Part shown: in pieces, positions 9,987-17,825 of the stretch | Layout: each line of letters begins with the position of its first letter | How positions within the stretch are numbered: the first letter of the stretch is position 1 | Assembly: GCF_015245355.1 (NCBI RefSeq) | Contig: NZ_CP063311.1 | Span: forward strand, 1,399,092 to 1,463,091 | Source: Anabaenopsis elenkinii CCIBt3563 | GTDB taxonomy: Bacteria > Cyanobacteriota > Cyanobacteriia > Cyanobacteriales > Nostocaceae | Direction of reading: 5' to 3' | DNA length: 64,000 bases | Position numbers and translations under genes: made by a program | The notes under the pieces: model-generated | What the model was told of the DNA's origin: nothing | Database searches by the model: none | What the model saw: the letters and a program-made list of their open reading frames with translations, nothing else

Positions 9987-10580
9987 ATGGCTTATGTACC
10001 ACTACGAGAAGCAGTTAAACAACTAGGATTGCAGCCAAACACTTTAAGGAAGTACGCAGACAATGGCAAGATTGAAAGCATCAAAAACGAAGCAGGACAA
10101 AGACTTTTTCACCTTGAATCCTACCTCCGTGGTGCAACTAGAACTTCCTTTGTCTGCTACTGCCGAGTTAGTTCAACCAAGCAACGAGACGACCTTGGTA
10201 GACAAATCGCCTATATGCAATCACTCTACCCAGATGCCGAAATCATCAAAGATATCGGCAGTGGAATCAACTTTAAAACAAAAGGACTGCAAACCTTACT
10301 GGACAGACCTATGCGCCCAGATAAGCTCACGCTTGTTGTTACCTGTCGTGACAGACTCGCAAGGTTTGGATTCGAGCTTATTGAGTACATGGTCGAGGAA
10401 AACGGTGGACAAATCGTGGTTCTCGACAACACTGTACATTCCCCAGAGTCAGAACTTACCTCGGATCTTCTCTCCATCCTCCACGTCTTCTCTTGTCGGA
10501 TGCACGGACTCAGGAAGTACAGTAAAAAAATCAAGGAAGATCCGGATCTTCCTCACAACCGAGCAGAAGCAGATCGTTAA
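9987..10580 (+). CDS. tnpA: IS607-family serine recombinase TnpA
   Basis: This is the transposase of an IS607-type element, a small serine recombinase of 197 residues. Residues about 1-50 form a MerR-like helix-turn-helix (YVPLREAVKQLGLQPNTLRK). The catalytic domain follows with CYCRVSSTKQRDDLGRQ, which includes the nucleophilic serine of the YxRVSS motif, and RDRLARFGFELIEYM. The C-terminus (LRKYSKKIKEDPDLP) matches the family's basic tail. It looks intact. The 3' part overlaps the tnpB reading frame. Confidence 0.93.
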   Translation: MAYVPLREAVKQLGLQPNTLRKYADNGKIESIKNEAGQRLFHLESYLRGATRTSFVCYCRVSSTKQRDDLGRQIAYMQSLYPDAEIIKDIGSGINFKTKGLQTLLDRPMRPDKLTLVVTCRDRLARFGFELIEYMVEENGGQIVVLDNTVHSPESELTSDLLSILHVFSCRMHGLRKYSKKIKEDPDLPHNRAEADR

Positions 10581-11631
10581 ACAGTGGTTTGGTGTGTCTA
10601 GGTTTGTTTACAACACCACCGTCAAACTGCTGCAAGACTCTAGCCTTAAGGCTAACTGGAAAGCGATTAAGACTGACATATTGAACGGACTACCAGAATG
10701 GAGTAAATCAGTCCCTTATCAAATTAAATCAATCGCCATCAAAGATGCTTGTAAGGCTGTCAGCAACGCCAAGAAAAAGTTTAAAAACGTTGGTGGTATT
10801 AGCAAGATTAGATTTAGGTCAAGAAAAGACACTGTACAATCTTGCTACATTCCCAAATCTGCCGTGAAAGACTTGGGGATTTACCACACTGTATTAGGTA
10901 AGGTAACCTTCAAAGAAGCCTTACCACAAAGCTTTGGCGACTGTCGTTTAGTATTTGCCTACCGTGATTACTATTTGACAGTTCCAGAGGATGTGCCACA
11001 ACAGAAGTCTGATAACCAAGGACGTGTTGTAGCACTTGACCCCGGTATCAGAACATTTATCACCTTCTTTTCTGAATGTAGTTTTGGTGAAATTGGCACC
11101 TCTGCTAATTTACAAATTCAGAAGCTGTGTTTTCGTTTGGATAAGTTAATTTCTAAATTCACTAAAGCCAAGTGCAAACAAAGAAGAAGGATGAAGCTCG
11201 CGGCTAGTAGACTGCGGGGTAAAATCAAAAACCTTGTAGACGAATTGCACAAGAAAACTGCTAGATTTTTGGTTGATAACTTTGACATTATTTTACTACC
11301 GACCTTTGAAACATCCCAAATGGCTCAGAAGGCGAAACGACGAATTAGGTCAAAGTCAGTGCGTCAAATGTTAACACTCTCTCACTACCGATTTAAGCAG
11401 TTTCTCAAGCATAAGGCTTTTGAGACTAATAAAGTGGTGATGGATGTGAACAAAGCGTACACATCAAAAACAGTCAGTTGGACTGGTGAAATCATCCCTA
11501 ACCTTGGTGGTGCTAAATTCGTTAAGTCTCCATCTGACGGGCTGGTAATGAGCCGGGATATAAATGGTGCGCGGGGGATTTTCCTTCGTGCATTGGTTGA
11601 TACGCCCTCTCTTAAAGAGTGTATTTGTTAG
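10405..11631 (+). CDS. tnpB: TnpB, RNA-guided nuclease-like protein of an IS607 element
   Basis: The helical and RuvC domains are clear: KSRKIRIFLTTEQKQIVKQW at the start of the conserved part, RuvC-I in VVALDPGIRTF, RuvC-II in LLPTFETSQM, and RuvC-III in MSRDINGARGIFLRALVDTP. TnpB of this kind is known to be a nuclease guided by an RNA from the element's right end. The start is uncertain: the frame is open far upstream within tnpA, and GTG 10405 is the nearest in-frame candidate before the conserved region near 10535. Between RuvC-II and RuvC-III the usual zinc-ribbon cysteines are absent (YTSKTVSWTGE where CxxC would be expected), and the first residue of the DRD motif is serine. Both features may belong to a subfamily. 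Confidence 0.85.
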   Translation: MDKSWFSTTLYIPQSQNLPRIFSPSSTSSLVGCTDSGSTVKKSRKIRIFLTTEQKQIVKQWFGVSRFVYNTTVKLLQDSSLKANWKAIKTDILNGLPEWSKSVPYQIKSIAIKDACKAVSNAKKKFKNVGGISKIRFRSRKDTVQSCYIPKSAVKDLGIYHTVLGKVTFKEALPQSFGDCRLVFAYRDYYLTVPEDVPQQKSDNQGRVVALDPGIRTFITFFSECSFGEIGTSANLQIQKLCFRLDKLISKFTKAKCKQRRRMKLAASRLRGKIKNLVDELHKKTARFLVDNFDIILLPTFETSQMAQKAKRRIRSKSVRQMLTLSHYRFKQFLKHKAFETNKVVMDVNKAYTSKTVSWTGEIIPNLGGAKFVKSPSDGLVMSRDINGARGIFLRALVDTPSLKECIC

Positions 11632-11688
11632 TGAATGGTAGCAAAAAAGTATCGGTTAAGCATTAATTCGAGAAATATTCACCTTCAC

Positions 11689-11714
11689 CTAGGTGATCCA
11701 GGGCGATCGCCTAG
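11689..11714 (+). terminator. Hairpin with T-run after tnpB
   Basis: CTAGGTGATC and GATCGCCTAG pair with one G-U mismatch around a short loop, followed by ATTTTTTG. The right arm overlaps a HIP1 site. It fits an intrinsic terminator for tnpB transcripts and would insulate ocp from them. It could also be part of the right-end guide RNA scaffold. Confidence 0.5.
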
Positions 11715-11792
11715 ATTTTTTGTGCTTTTTGACTGGGAATACTGTATCAGATGTGGCTTTTCTGCCATTTTGTCAAAATTTTATCAAATAAC

Positions 11793-11821
11793 TTTACAAA
11801 ATTTAAGATTTATTTTACAAT
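11793..11821 (+). promoter_or_regulatory. Candidate sigma-70 type promoter of ocp
   Basis: A TTTACA box (11793-11798) and a TACAAT box (11816-11821) are separated by exactly 17 bp. Each box matches its consensus at five of six positions. The start codon lies 39 bp after the -10 box. A second, weaker overlapping pair (TTTACA at 11814, TAAAAG at 11837) is also present. Confidence 0.45.
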
Positions 11822-11860
11822 CTGTTACATACGGTGTAAAAGTTTAATTATTGTGTAAAT

Positions 11861-12829
11861 ATGGCTTTAACTATCCAGTCAGCCCAGAATATCTTCTCTA
11901 ATACTCAAGTTCCTAGTCAGATTCCCGCGACTATCGCCCTGTTCGACCAACTGAGTGTTGACGACCAGCTAGCGTATCTGTGGTTTGCGTATACTGAAAT
12001 GGGGAAAACAATTACCCCCGCAGCGCCTGGGGCCGCCAGATTGCAACTAGCAGAAAGTTTGCTCAACCAAATTAAACAAATGTCAGCAGAAGAGCAAACA
12101 AGAGTGATGCGGGATATCGCTAGTCGTGCTGACTCCCCCATCAGTCGTTCCTATGGGTTTTTTAGTGTAAATACTAAGCTGGCTTTTTGGTTCGAGTTGG
12201 GAGAGTTGATGAAGCAGGGTGTAGTCGCTCCCATCCCCACTGGTTATCAAATGAGTCCCGGTGTGCAATTGGTACTAGAAGCCACCAAGAAACTTGATCC
12301 TGGTCAGCAAATTACAGTGCTGCGCAACACCGTAGTTAACATGGGATTTGATACCTCTGATTTAGGTCCAAGTAGCTACCCCAAAGCTGTAGAGGAACCA
12401 GCATTTACTCGGACTGCGCCCCCTGTATCCTCAGTGAAAATTGACGGGATTACAGAACCAGCGGTTCTCGGCTACATTGAAGCGATGAACGCTGATAACT
12501 TTGATCAAGCTATTAGTTTGTTTACTCCTGACGGTGCTCTCCAACCACCATTCCAAAAACCCATTGTCGGACATCAGGCGATCGCCAAATATATGCGCGA
12601 AGAAGCCCAAGGATTAAATATGATGCCACAAAAAGGTATCTGTGAGAACCTTCCCGATGGCTCTAAGCAGCTAAAAATTACAGGTGTTGTACAAACTCCC
12701 TGGTTCGGTGTGACTGTAGGAATGAATATTGCTTGGCGATTCTTAATTAATCCCGAAGGCAAAATTTTCTTTGTGGCCATTGATATGCTTGCATCTCCCG
12801 AAGAATTACTCAATCTGCGTCGGGTTTAG
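11861..12829 (+). CDS. ocp: Orange carotenoid protein
   Basis: OCP binds a keto-carotenoid. After strong blue-green light it docks to the phycobilisome core and quenches excess energy as heat. The protein has 322 residues: an all-helical N-terminal carotenoid domain (about 1-165), a linker, and an NTF2-like C-terminal domain (about 195-320). Expected functional residues are visible: Tyr44, Trp110, Arg155 for the interdomain salt bridge with the EE pair at 247-248, and Tyr205/Trp292, equivalent to the carotenoid-contacting Tyr and Trp of the C-terminal domain. This supports a full-length photoactive OCP. No fluorescence recovery protein gene is adjacent; the next gene is convergent. Confidence 0.96.
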   Translation: MALTIQSAQNIFSNTQVPSQIPATIALFDQLSVDDQLAYLWFAYTEMGKTITPAAPGAARLQLAESLLNQIKQMSAEEQTRVMRDIASRADSPISRSYGFFSVNTKLAFWFELGELMKQGVVAPIPTGYQMSPGVQLVLEATKKLDPGQQITVLRNTVVNMGFDTSDLGPSSYPKAVEEPAFTRTAPPVSSVKIDGITEPAVLGYIEAMNADNFDQAISLFTPDGALQPPFQKPIVGHQAIAKYMREEAQGLNMMPQKGICENLPDGSKQLKITGVVQTPWFGVTVGMNIAWRFLINPEGKIFFVAIDMLASPEELLNLRRV

Positions 12830-12858
12830 ATTTTTGAGATAGTTTGAGGTATAGTTTG

Positions 12859-12898
12859 AGGTGTTGCTGGGGCTGAAATTTTTGGTTGAGCAACACCT
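12859..12898. terminator. Bidirectional hairpin terminator between ocp and the matrixin gene
   Basis: AGGTGTTGCT (12859-12868) and AGCAACACCT (12889-12898) form a perfect 10-bp stem around a 20-nt loop containing a T-run. It lies between two convergent genes, 30 bp after ocp and just before the stop codon of the minus-strand gene. Confidence 0.7.
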
Positions 12899-12900
12899 AA

Positions 12901-13638
12901 TTATTTACCTAGGTGAGTCGGTTGTTGATAAACTAGTTTCAGGGTATTCACATCTCTAGGGGAAATGGGCGGCGGATTCCTAACTTGGGAAAAGTATAAG
13001 GCATCGGTGGGTAAATTGCTATGACCCCAAATTCCCAAGGCGTGACCCAGTTCGTGGCGGGATGCGGCTTGAAGATATACCCCAGTTTGACTAGGACTTA
13101 ATAAGATGGTAAACTTGTGGGATAAGATATGATTGTTTTTGTATACCTCATAGGTAGTTTGTGCGGAACGGGCCCGCGGGGGATGACCACGGGTAAATTG
13201 TAGGGGTGGGACTTGGCGGATAATTGTAATATCAGCTATTTCCGGCTTGTCTACTACCACCAAGGGTAAATAAACATTCCACTCTTCTACTGTCTCCATA
13301 ACACTGTTGACCCATGCTTGCGCTTGTGTGTCATTAGCTGTTGGGGGTGTTTGTATATAAACTTGAATCGGAAATTTTGACCAGATTAAATAACCTACCG
13401 GGGTTTTTGCTACTTGGTCAAAGTAATCACCACTGTTTGTGTGATCTTGCCATTGTGCCAGGGTGGGGGGTAGAGGATGGGTGATATAGGATTTATGGCC
13501 TAGTGTAGCAATAGAAGGCAGACTTGTCAAAACAACTAGCAGCCCGCTACTGATGAATAAGCACAGAACTGCTAGTAATTTGGGGATATGGAAATTTTCA
13601 CGGCGTGGGAATTTAGAGGTTTTTATCTGACATCCCAT
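12901..13638 (-). CDS. Matrixin-like zinc metalloprotease, membrane-anchored or secreted
   Basis: This 245-residue protein begins with a basic stretch and one long hydrophobic segment (LLAVLCLFISSGLLVVLTSL), a signal anchor or signal peptide. Near the C-terminus is the metzincin zinc motif HELGHALGIWGHS (HExxHxxGxxH). The domain is small, as in bacterial matrixin/M10A-like proteins. The substrate is unknown; an extracytoplasmic site is inferred from the hydrophobic N-terminus. It lies 18 bp downstream of secG on the same strand, so it may be co-transcribed with it. Confidence 0.8.
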   Translation of the reverse strand: MGCQIKTSKFPRRENFHIPKLLAVLCLFISSGLLVVLTSLPSIATLGHKSYITHPLPPTLAQWQDHTNSGDYFDQVAKTPVGYLIWSKFPIQVYIQTPPTANDTQAQAWVNSVMETVEEWNVYLPLVVVDKPEIADITIIRQVPPLQFTRGHPPRARSAQTTYEVYKNNHILSHKFTILLSPSQTGVYLQAASRHELGHALGIWGHSNLPTDALYFSQVRNPPPISPRDVNTLKLVYQQPTHLGK

Positions 13639-13656
13639 TATATTATTTACGTATTT

Positions 13657-13890
13657 TTACTTAGGTAACCACCCAGCACTCAACACCACTGTTAAACCCA
13701 TAAATATAACTGTCAACGCCCAGGTAACTCGGTTTAAAGTATTTTCCGCGCTTTTGCTGCTGCTGAATAATTGGGCTTGTCCGCCAATGGCTCCAATACC
13801 ATCGCCTTTAGGGCTATGTAGCAACACTAAAATAATTAAACCTAAAGCAGAAAGAGCCCAAATAATTTGCACAATAGTAGTAACTGTCAT
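13657..13890 (-). CDS. secG: Preprotein translocase subunit SecG
   Basis: SecG is the small subunit of the SecYEG channel. The 77 residues form two membrane helices (IVQIIWALSALGLIILVLLH and LTVIFMGLTVVLSAGW) joined by the Gly-rich loop SPKGDGIGAIGGQAQLF, which is the family signature. secY lies in this window but in the ribosomal cluster, as is usual. Confidence 0.93.
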   Translation of the reverse strand: MTVTTIVQIIWALSALGLIILVLLHSPKGDGIGAIGGQAQLFSSSKSAENTLNRVTWALTVIFMGLTVVLSAGWLPK

Positions 13891-13907
13891 AGTCAGTCTG
13901 TCCGTGA

Positions 13908-13945
13908 TTATTTATGGTTATTTATGGTTATTTATGGTTATTTAT
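13908..13945. repeat. Tandem 10-bp repeat upstream of secG
   Basis: Three perfect copies of TTTATGGTTA (13911-13940) are followed by a partial copy. They lie in the 5' region of secG, where copy number could change spacing to a promoter; that effect is inference. Confidence 0.8.
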
Positions 13946-14043
13946 TTTTCCCAGGCTCAGAATCTTGCTTGGTTTTCACAACCATAGCCATCATATCACA
14001 TTCTCGGCTGGTGATTGGAGTGGTAGTACCCTGGTTATGGGGG

Positions 14044-14074
14044 AGCAGTGAGGATTGAGAAAGTCTTCACTGCT
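14044..14074 (-). terminator. Hairpin downstream of gpmI
   Basis: AGCAGTGA (14044-14051) and TCACTGCT (14067-14074) form a perfect 8-bp stem starting 9 bp beyond the gpmI stop. No long U-tract follows on the minus strand, so termination is plausible but not certain. Confidence 0.45.
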
Positions 14075-14082
14075 GGGCTGAT

Positions 14083-15681
14083 TTATCTACCAGCTTTTAC
14101 GGGGGTACGAGTGGGTTCCACTTGATACCCGGCTGGGATTAATAGGGAGTGTCCGGTCATTTCTGACGGTTGGGGTAACTGGAGAATTTCTAGAATGGTG
14201 GGTGCTATGTCCGCTAGTTTACCATCCCGGCGCAGTTCTACATTTGTACCATGTCCGGGAATTTTCATCCCCTCTCCTTCTACTAAAATCAAGGGGACTG
14301 GGTTAGTAGTATGTGCTGTCCAAGGGTTACCCTGTTCATCGAGCATATACTCGGCGTTACCGTGGTCAGCAGTAATAATTGCTGTTCCGCCCACTTGGCT
14401 AATGCTGCTGAGTAAGCGACCTAGACAATGGTCTACTGTTTGAATAGCGGTAATGGTGGCGGACATTTTCCCAGTATGCCCTACCATGTCCGGGTTAGCA
14501 TAGTTAATCACCACTAAAGAGTATATTCTCTTGCGAAGGGCGGCGATCGCTACATCTGTGACTGCTTCCGCTGACATTGCCGGCGCTTTGTCGTAAGTTG
14601 CTACCATGGGACTACTGACCAGTTCTCGGTCTTCCCCAGGAAAGGGATCCTCTAGTCCCCCATTAAAGAAATAGGTGACGTGGGCGTACTTTTCAGTTTC
14701 GGCGGTGCGAAACTGCTGTAAACCATGATTAGCAATTACTTCACCTAAAATATTCCGGAAGTTTTGCGGCTCAAAGGCTACCTTTACCGGTAGTTCTGGG
14801 TCGTATTGAGTAAAGGTCGCAAAGGACAAGCCCTGAATTAGTTTTCTCCCAAACCCTGTGAATTTGGGACTAACAAACGCTTGGGTCAACTGTCTAGCGC
14901 GGTCTGGGCGAAAGTTGAAAAAGACGACCCCATCCCCTGGTGCGATCGCCCCGGGAGCAATGCGAACTGGGTTAATGAATTCGTCTGTCACTTCTTCAGC
15001 ATAGGATGCAGCCAAGACCTCTACCGCTGTACGTGGTTGAATGTCAGCATCTTGTGTCATGACATCGTAGGCGCGTTGAATACGATCCCAACGATTATCC
15101 CGATCCATTGCATAGTAACGACCACTCAGGGTAACTATACGCCCTATGCCTTTCTGGTCTATTTGTTCCTGCAATAACTTGATGGATTTGATCCCATCCT
15201 TAGGGAGAGTATCACGACCGTCGGTAATGGCGTGGATACAAACTTCTGAAATTTCCTGTTTTTTGGCTAAGTCTAGTAGTCCCGAAACATGGCTCAAATG
15301 AGAGTGTACCCCCCCCTCTGAACACAGCCCCACTATATGCAATTTACCATTGTGAGAGCGAACTTCCTGGCAAATTTTCACAAGTGCTGGGTTACTGAGA
15401 ATAGAACCATCTTCGACTGCATCGGAGATGCGCACTAGTTCTTGGGGTACTACTCGCCCAGCGCCAATGTTCAAATGACCAACTTCCGAGTTGCCCATCT
15501 GACCTTCTGGCAACCCTACGGCTTTTCCTGATGTGCTAATGAGAGTATGGGGGTAAGCTGTCCATAAGCTTTGCATTATGGGGGTTTTAGCAGCGGTAAT
15601 TGCGTTTCCTAGCTGCTGTTCGCGATAGCCCCACCCATCTAAAATGACTAGCACCACAGGAGCAACAGGTGCTTTGGTCAT
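14083..15681 (-). CDS. gpmI: 2,3-bisphosphoglycerate-independent phosphoglycerate mutase
   Basis: GpmI interconverts 3- and 2-phosphoglycerate in glycolysis using two metal ions and a phosphoserine intermediate. The ATG at 15681 (MTKAPVAPVVLVILDGWGYR) gives 532 residues, the usual family length; an in-frame start 18 codons upstream would add an unconserved extension. The catalytic serine lies in PEGQMGNSEVGHLNIGAGR. The C-terminal metal site is visible in ITADHGNAE and AHTTNPVPLIL. It lies between secG and the ABC-F gene, all on the minus strand. Confidence 0.96.
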   Translation of the reverse strand: MTKAPVAPVVLVILDGWGYREQQLGNAITAAKTPIMQSLWTAYPHTLISTSGKAVGLPEGQMGNSEVGHLNIGAGRVVPQELVRISDAVEDGSILSNPALVKICQEVRSHNGKLHIVGLCSEGGVHSHLSHVSGLLDLAKKQEISEVCIHAITDGRDTLPKDGIKSIKLLQEQIDQKGIGRIVTLSGRYYAMDRDNRWDRIQRAYDVMTQDADIQPRTAVEVLAASYAEEVTDEFINPVRIAPGAIAPGDGVVFFNFRPDRARQLTQAFVSPKFTGFGRKLIQGLSFATFTQYDPELPVKVAFEPQNFRNILGEVIANHGLQQFRTAETEKYAHVTYFFNGGLEDPFPGEDRELVSSPMVATYDKAPAMSAEAVTDVAIAALRKRIYSLVVINYANPDMVGHTGKMSATITAIQTVDHCLGRLLSSISQVGGTAIITADHGNAEYMLDEQGNPWTAHTTNPVPLILVEGEGMKIPGHGTNVELRRDGKLADIAPTILEILQLPQPSEMTGHSLLIPAGYQVEPTRTPVKAGR

Positions 15682-15755
15682 AGTCAAATTGCCCTTTACT
15701 TTTTGTAATATCCGAATAATACCATTGCTAATCACCAGTGCAAGTGAATTTTTGC

Positions 15756-17441
15756 TTATTTCCTTTTTCCCCCAGATTTCGCTGCCTTTTTCGCTGCTTT
15801 TTCCGCTGCTATTGCTGCTAGTCTGGCTTGTTCTTTTTCTTCGGCAATTTTCTCTAGGTAATAATGATAATCTCCTAGGTAAACACGAAATTCCCCATCC
15901 CGGATTTCTACGATTTTGTTGGCTACTTGGGAGATAAAATACCTGTCGTGGGAAACTACTATGGCTGTACCATCGTAGTTTTGTAACGCCTCTTCTAACA
16001 TTTCTTTGGCGGGAATGTCTAAATGGTTAGTCGGCTCATCTAAAATTAGCAGGTTGGCTGGACGTAACAGCATTTTTGCTAAGGCTAACCGCGCTTTTTC
16101 TCCACCACTTAAAGCTGCTACTGGTTTAAATACCATGTCGCCGGTAAACAGAAATCTGCCTAAATGTGTGCGCACTTCTTCGTTAGTCCACTGGGGAACT
16201 TCATCATGGATGGTTTCCATGACTGTTTTTTCTAAGTCTAAGGCTTCCGCTTGGTTCTGCTCAAAGTATCCGGGGATGACGTTATGATCCCCCAGTTTTA
16301 CCGTCCCCTCTGTGGCTGGTTCTATCCCCATTATTACCCTTAACAGGGTGGATTTACCCGCTCCGTTCGGACCTAGAAAGGCTATGCGATCGCCTCTTTC
16401 AATTAGTAAACTAGTTGCTAAGAACAGGATTTTATCATCATAGACATGAGTTAAATCTTTAATTACCACTACCTCCCTTCCACTGCGGGGAGATGGGGGA
16501 AAGCGGAAATGTAAGGTTTTTACATTGGCTGTGGGTGCTTCGATGCGCTCGATTTTTTCTAGTTGTTTTTCCCTGCTCTTGGCTTGGGTGCTGCGGGTTG
16601 CACTGGCCCGGAATCTGTCTACAAATGCTTGCTGTTTATCTATCTCTTTTTGTTGGCGCTCGTAGGCGCTTAACTGGGCGAGTTGATTTTCCGCTTTTTG
16701 TTGCAGGTATGCTGAATAGTTACCTAGGTAGGTGGTAGAAACACCCCTCTCGGTTTCTACAATCTGGGTACATAGTCTATCTAAAAATTCCCGGTCATGG
16801 GAAACTATTACCATGGGGGTGGTTAGTCCTCTGAGGTAATTTTCTAACCATTCTATGGTTTCTAAGTCTAAATGGTTCGTCGGTTCGTCCAGTAGTAACA
16901 AGTCGGGTTTTTGTAGGAGTATTTTACCTAAACTCATCCGCATCTGCCAACCACCGGAAAATGCACTCACTAGGCGATCGCTGTCCTCACTATCAAACCC
17001 CATCTCTGGTAAAATCTTCCCAATCCGTGCATCTAAGTTATACCCGTCTAAAGCCTCAAACTCTCGCTGTAACCGATCTAATTTGTTAATTAGTTTATCT
17101 AGTTCTTCTGGGGTGGCGGTCTCCATCTCCCTCTGTACTTCCCCTAGGGAGATTTGTACTTGATTTGCTTGCGCAAACACTCGCCAAAATTCTTCTCTAA
17201 CTGTGCGACTAGGATCAACTTCAAATTCTTGGTTCAGGTAGGCTATGTGCAAGCTGGAGGGGCGAATTATTTCCCCCGCTGTGGGTTCTATTTCCCCGGT
17301 GATGATTTTTAGCTGGGTTGATTTACCCGCTCCGTTGACTCCTACTAAGCCTATGCGCTCTCCTGGTTTGACTTCCCAGTTAATGTCTTTGAGAACTTCA
17401 CCTGTGGGATATATTTTACTGATATGTTCGAGTCGCAGCAT
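15756..17441 (-). CDS. ABC-F family ATPase
   Basis: This soluble protein of 561 residues has two ABC domains and no membrane segments. Walker A motifs are GVNGAGKSTQLK near the N-terminus and GPNGAGKSTLLR in the second half. Signature motifs are FSGGWQMRMSLGKIL and LSGGEKARLALAKML, each followed by LLLDEPTNHLD or LILDEPTNHLD. A charged linker lies between the domains, and an Ala/Lys-rich coiled tail ends the protein. ABC-F proteins act on ribosomes as translation factors. Which subtype this is (Uup-, EttA- or YheS-like) is not certain. The MLRLEHISK start at 17441 is preferred to the preceding Met. Confidence 0.92.
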   Translation of the reverse strand: MLRLEHISKIYPTGEVLKDINWEVKPGERIGLVGVNGAGKSTQLKIITGEIEPTAGEIIRPSSLHIAYLNQEFEVDPSRTVREEFWRVFAQANQVQISLGEVQREMETATPEELDKLINKLDRLQREFEALDGYNLDARIGKILPEMGFDSEDSDRLVSAFSGGWQMRMSLGKILLQKPDLLLLDEPTNHLDLETIEWLENYLRGLTTPMVIVSHDREFLDRLCTQIVETERGVSTTYLGNYSAYLQQKAENQLAQLSAYERQQKEIDKQQAFVDRFRASATRSTQAKSREKQLEKIERIEAPTANVKTLHFRFPPSPRSGREVVVIKDLTHVYDDKILFLATSLLIERGDRIAFLGPNGAGKSTLLRVIMGIEPATEGTVKLGDHNVIPGYFEQNQAEALDLEKTVMETIHDEVPQWTNEEVRTHLGRFLFTGDMVFKPVAALSGGEKARLALAKMLLRPANLLILDEPTNHLDIPAKEMLEEALQNYDGTAIVVSHDRYFISQVANKIVEIRDGEFRVYLGDYHYYLEKIAEEKEQARLAAIAAEKAAKKAAKSGGKRK

Positions 17442-17533
17442 CAAGTTTCTCTGGGGTAGGGGATGGTTGTGAAGGTTAATACTCCTCCTGATTTTAACAA
17501 AATTTAACTCAAGTTTATATTTTTTATTTACCT

Positions 17534-17638
17534 GATGAATCTGACTGGAAGGTTATGTGTTTGTTAGGCGATCACCGCTACGGTGTTTAAACGCAAAGGT
17601 CGCTAAGTACGCGCAAAGGTTCGCAAAGGTGTTTTTTG
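17534..17638. repeat. 105-bp direct repeat, copy 1
   Basis: The copy begins GATGAATCTGACTGG and ends GGTGTTTTTTG. It matches 17713-17817 at an offset of 179 bp with only a few substitutions. Internally it carries CGCAAAGG units in tandem-like spacing (ACGCAAAGGTCGC, CGCGCAAAGGTTCGC), a motif common in intergenic repeats of filamentous cyanobacteria. Confidence 0.9.
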
Positions 17639-17712
17639 GGAAGATGTTTTATTTGGCTGGGTGGAATCTAAGAAACCAGGGGTTATAAACCCCTGTCTGA
17701 TAGCTTAAGTCA

Positions 17713-17817
17713 GATGAATCTGACTGGAAGGTTATGTGTTTGTTAGGCGATCGCCTGTACGGTTTTTAAACGCAAAGGTCGCTAAGTACACGCAAAGGTT
17801 CGCAAAGGTGTTTTTTG
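17713..17817. repeat. 105-bp direct repeat, copy 2
   Basis: This is the second copy of the repeat at 17534-17638. A HIP1 site (GCGATCGC, 17747-17754) is intact here, whereas copy 1 has GCGATCAC. It ends 8 bp before the stop codon of the MmeI-like gene. Confidence 0.9.
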
Positions 17818-17825
17818 ACAATATT

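Larger units (their letters stand above)
9926..11700 (+). mobile_element. IS607-type insertion sequence (approximate limits)
   Basis: The element is defined by tnpA and tnpB, in the usual order and overlapping. IS607 elements lack terminal inverted repeats and make no clear target duplication, so the exact ends cannot be read here. The limits given are the outer bounds between the glycosyltransferase stop and the hairpin at 11689-11714. The element sits directly upstream of the ocp promoter. Confidence 0.6.
17442..17825. other. Intergenic region carrying a 105-bp direct repeat
   Basis: No coding potential is seen. The region holds two copies of a 105-bp repeat, listed separately, with a 75-bp spacer. 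The spacer contains a perfect short hairpin (AGGGGTT/AACCCCT, about 17679-17695). The layout suggests a past duplication or small mobile-element remnant between the ABC-F gene and the MmeI-like gene. Confidence 0.75.

Noticed and set aside
10063-10404. TnpB N-terminal extension reading through most of tnpA
   Set aside because: This part has no similarity I can recognise to TnpB and is encoded inside an intact tnpA; the conserved region begins near 10535.
11635-11847. Small plus-strand frame after tnpB
   Set aside because: It covers the hairpin and ocp promoter, has no domain and atypical composition.
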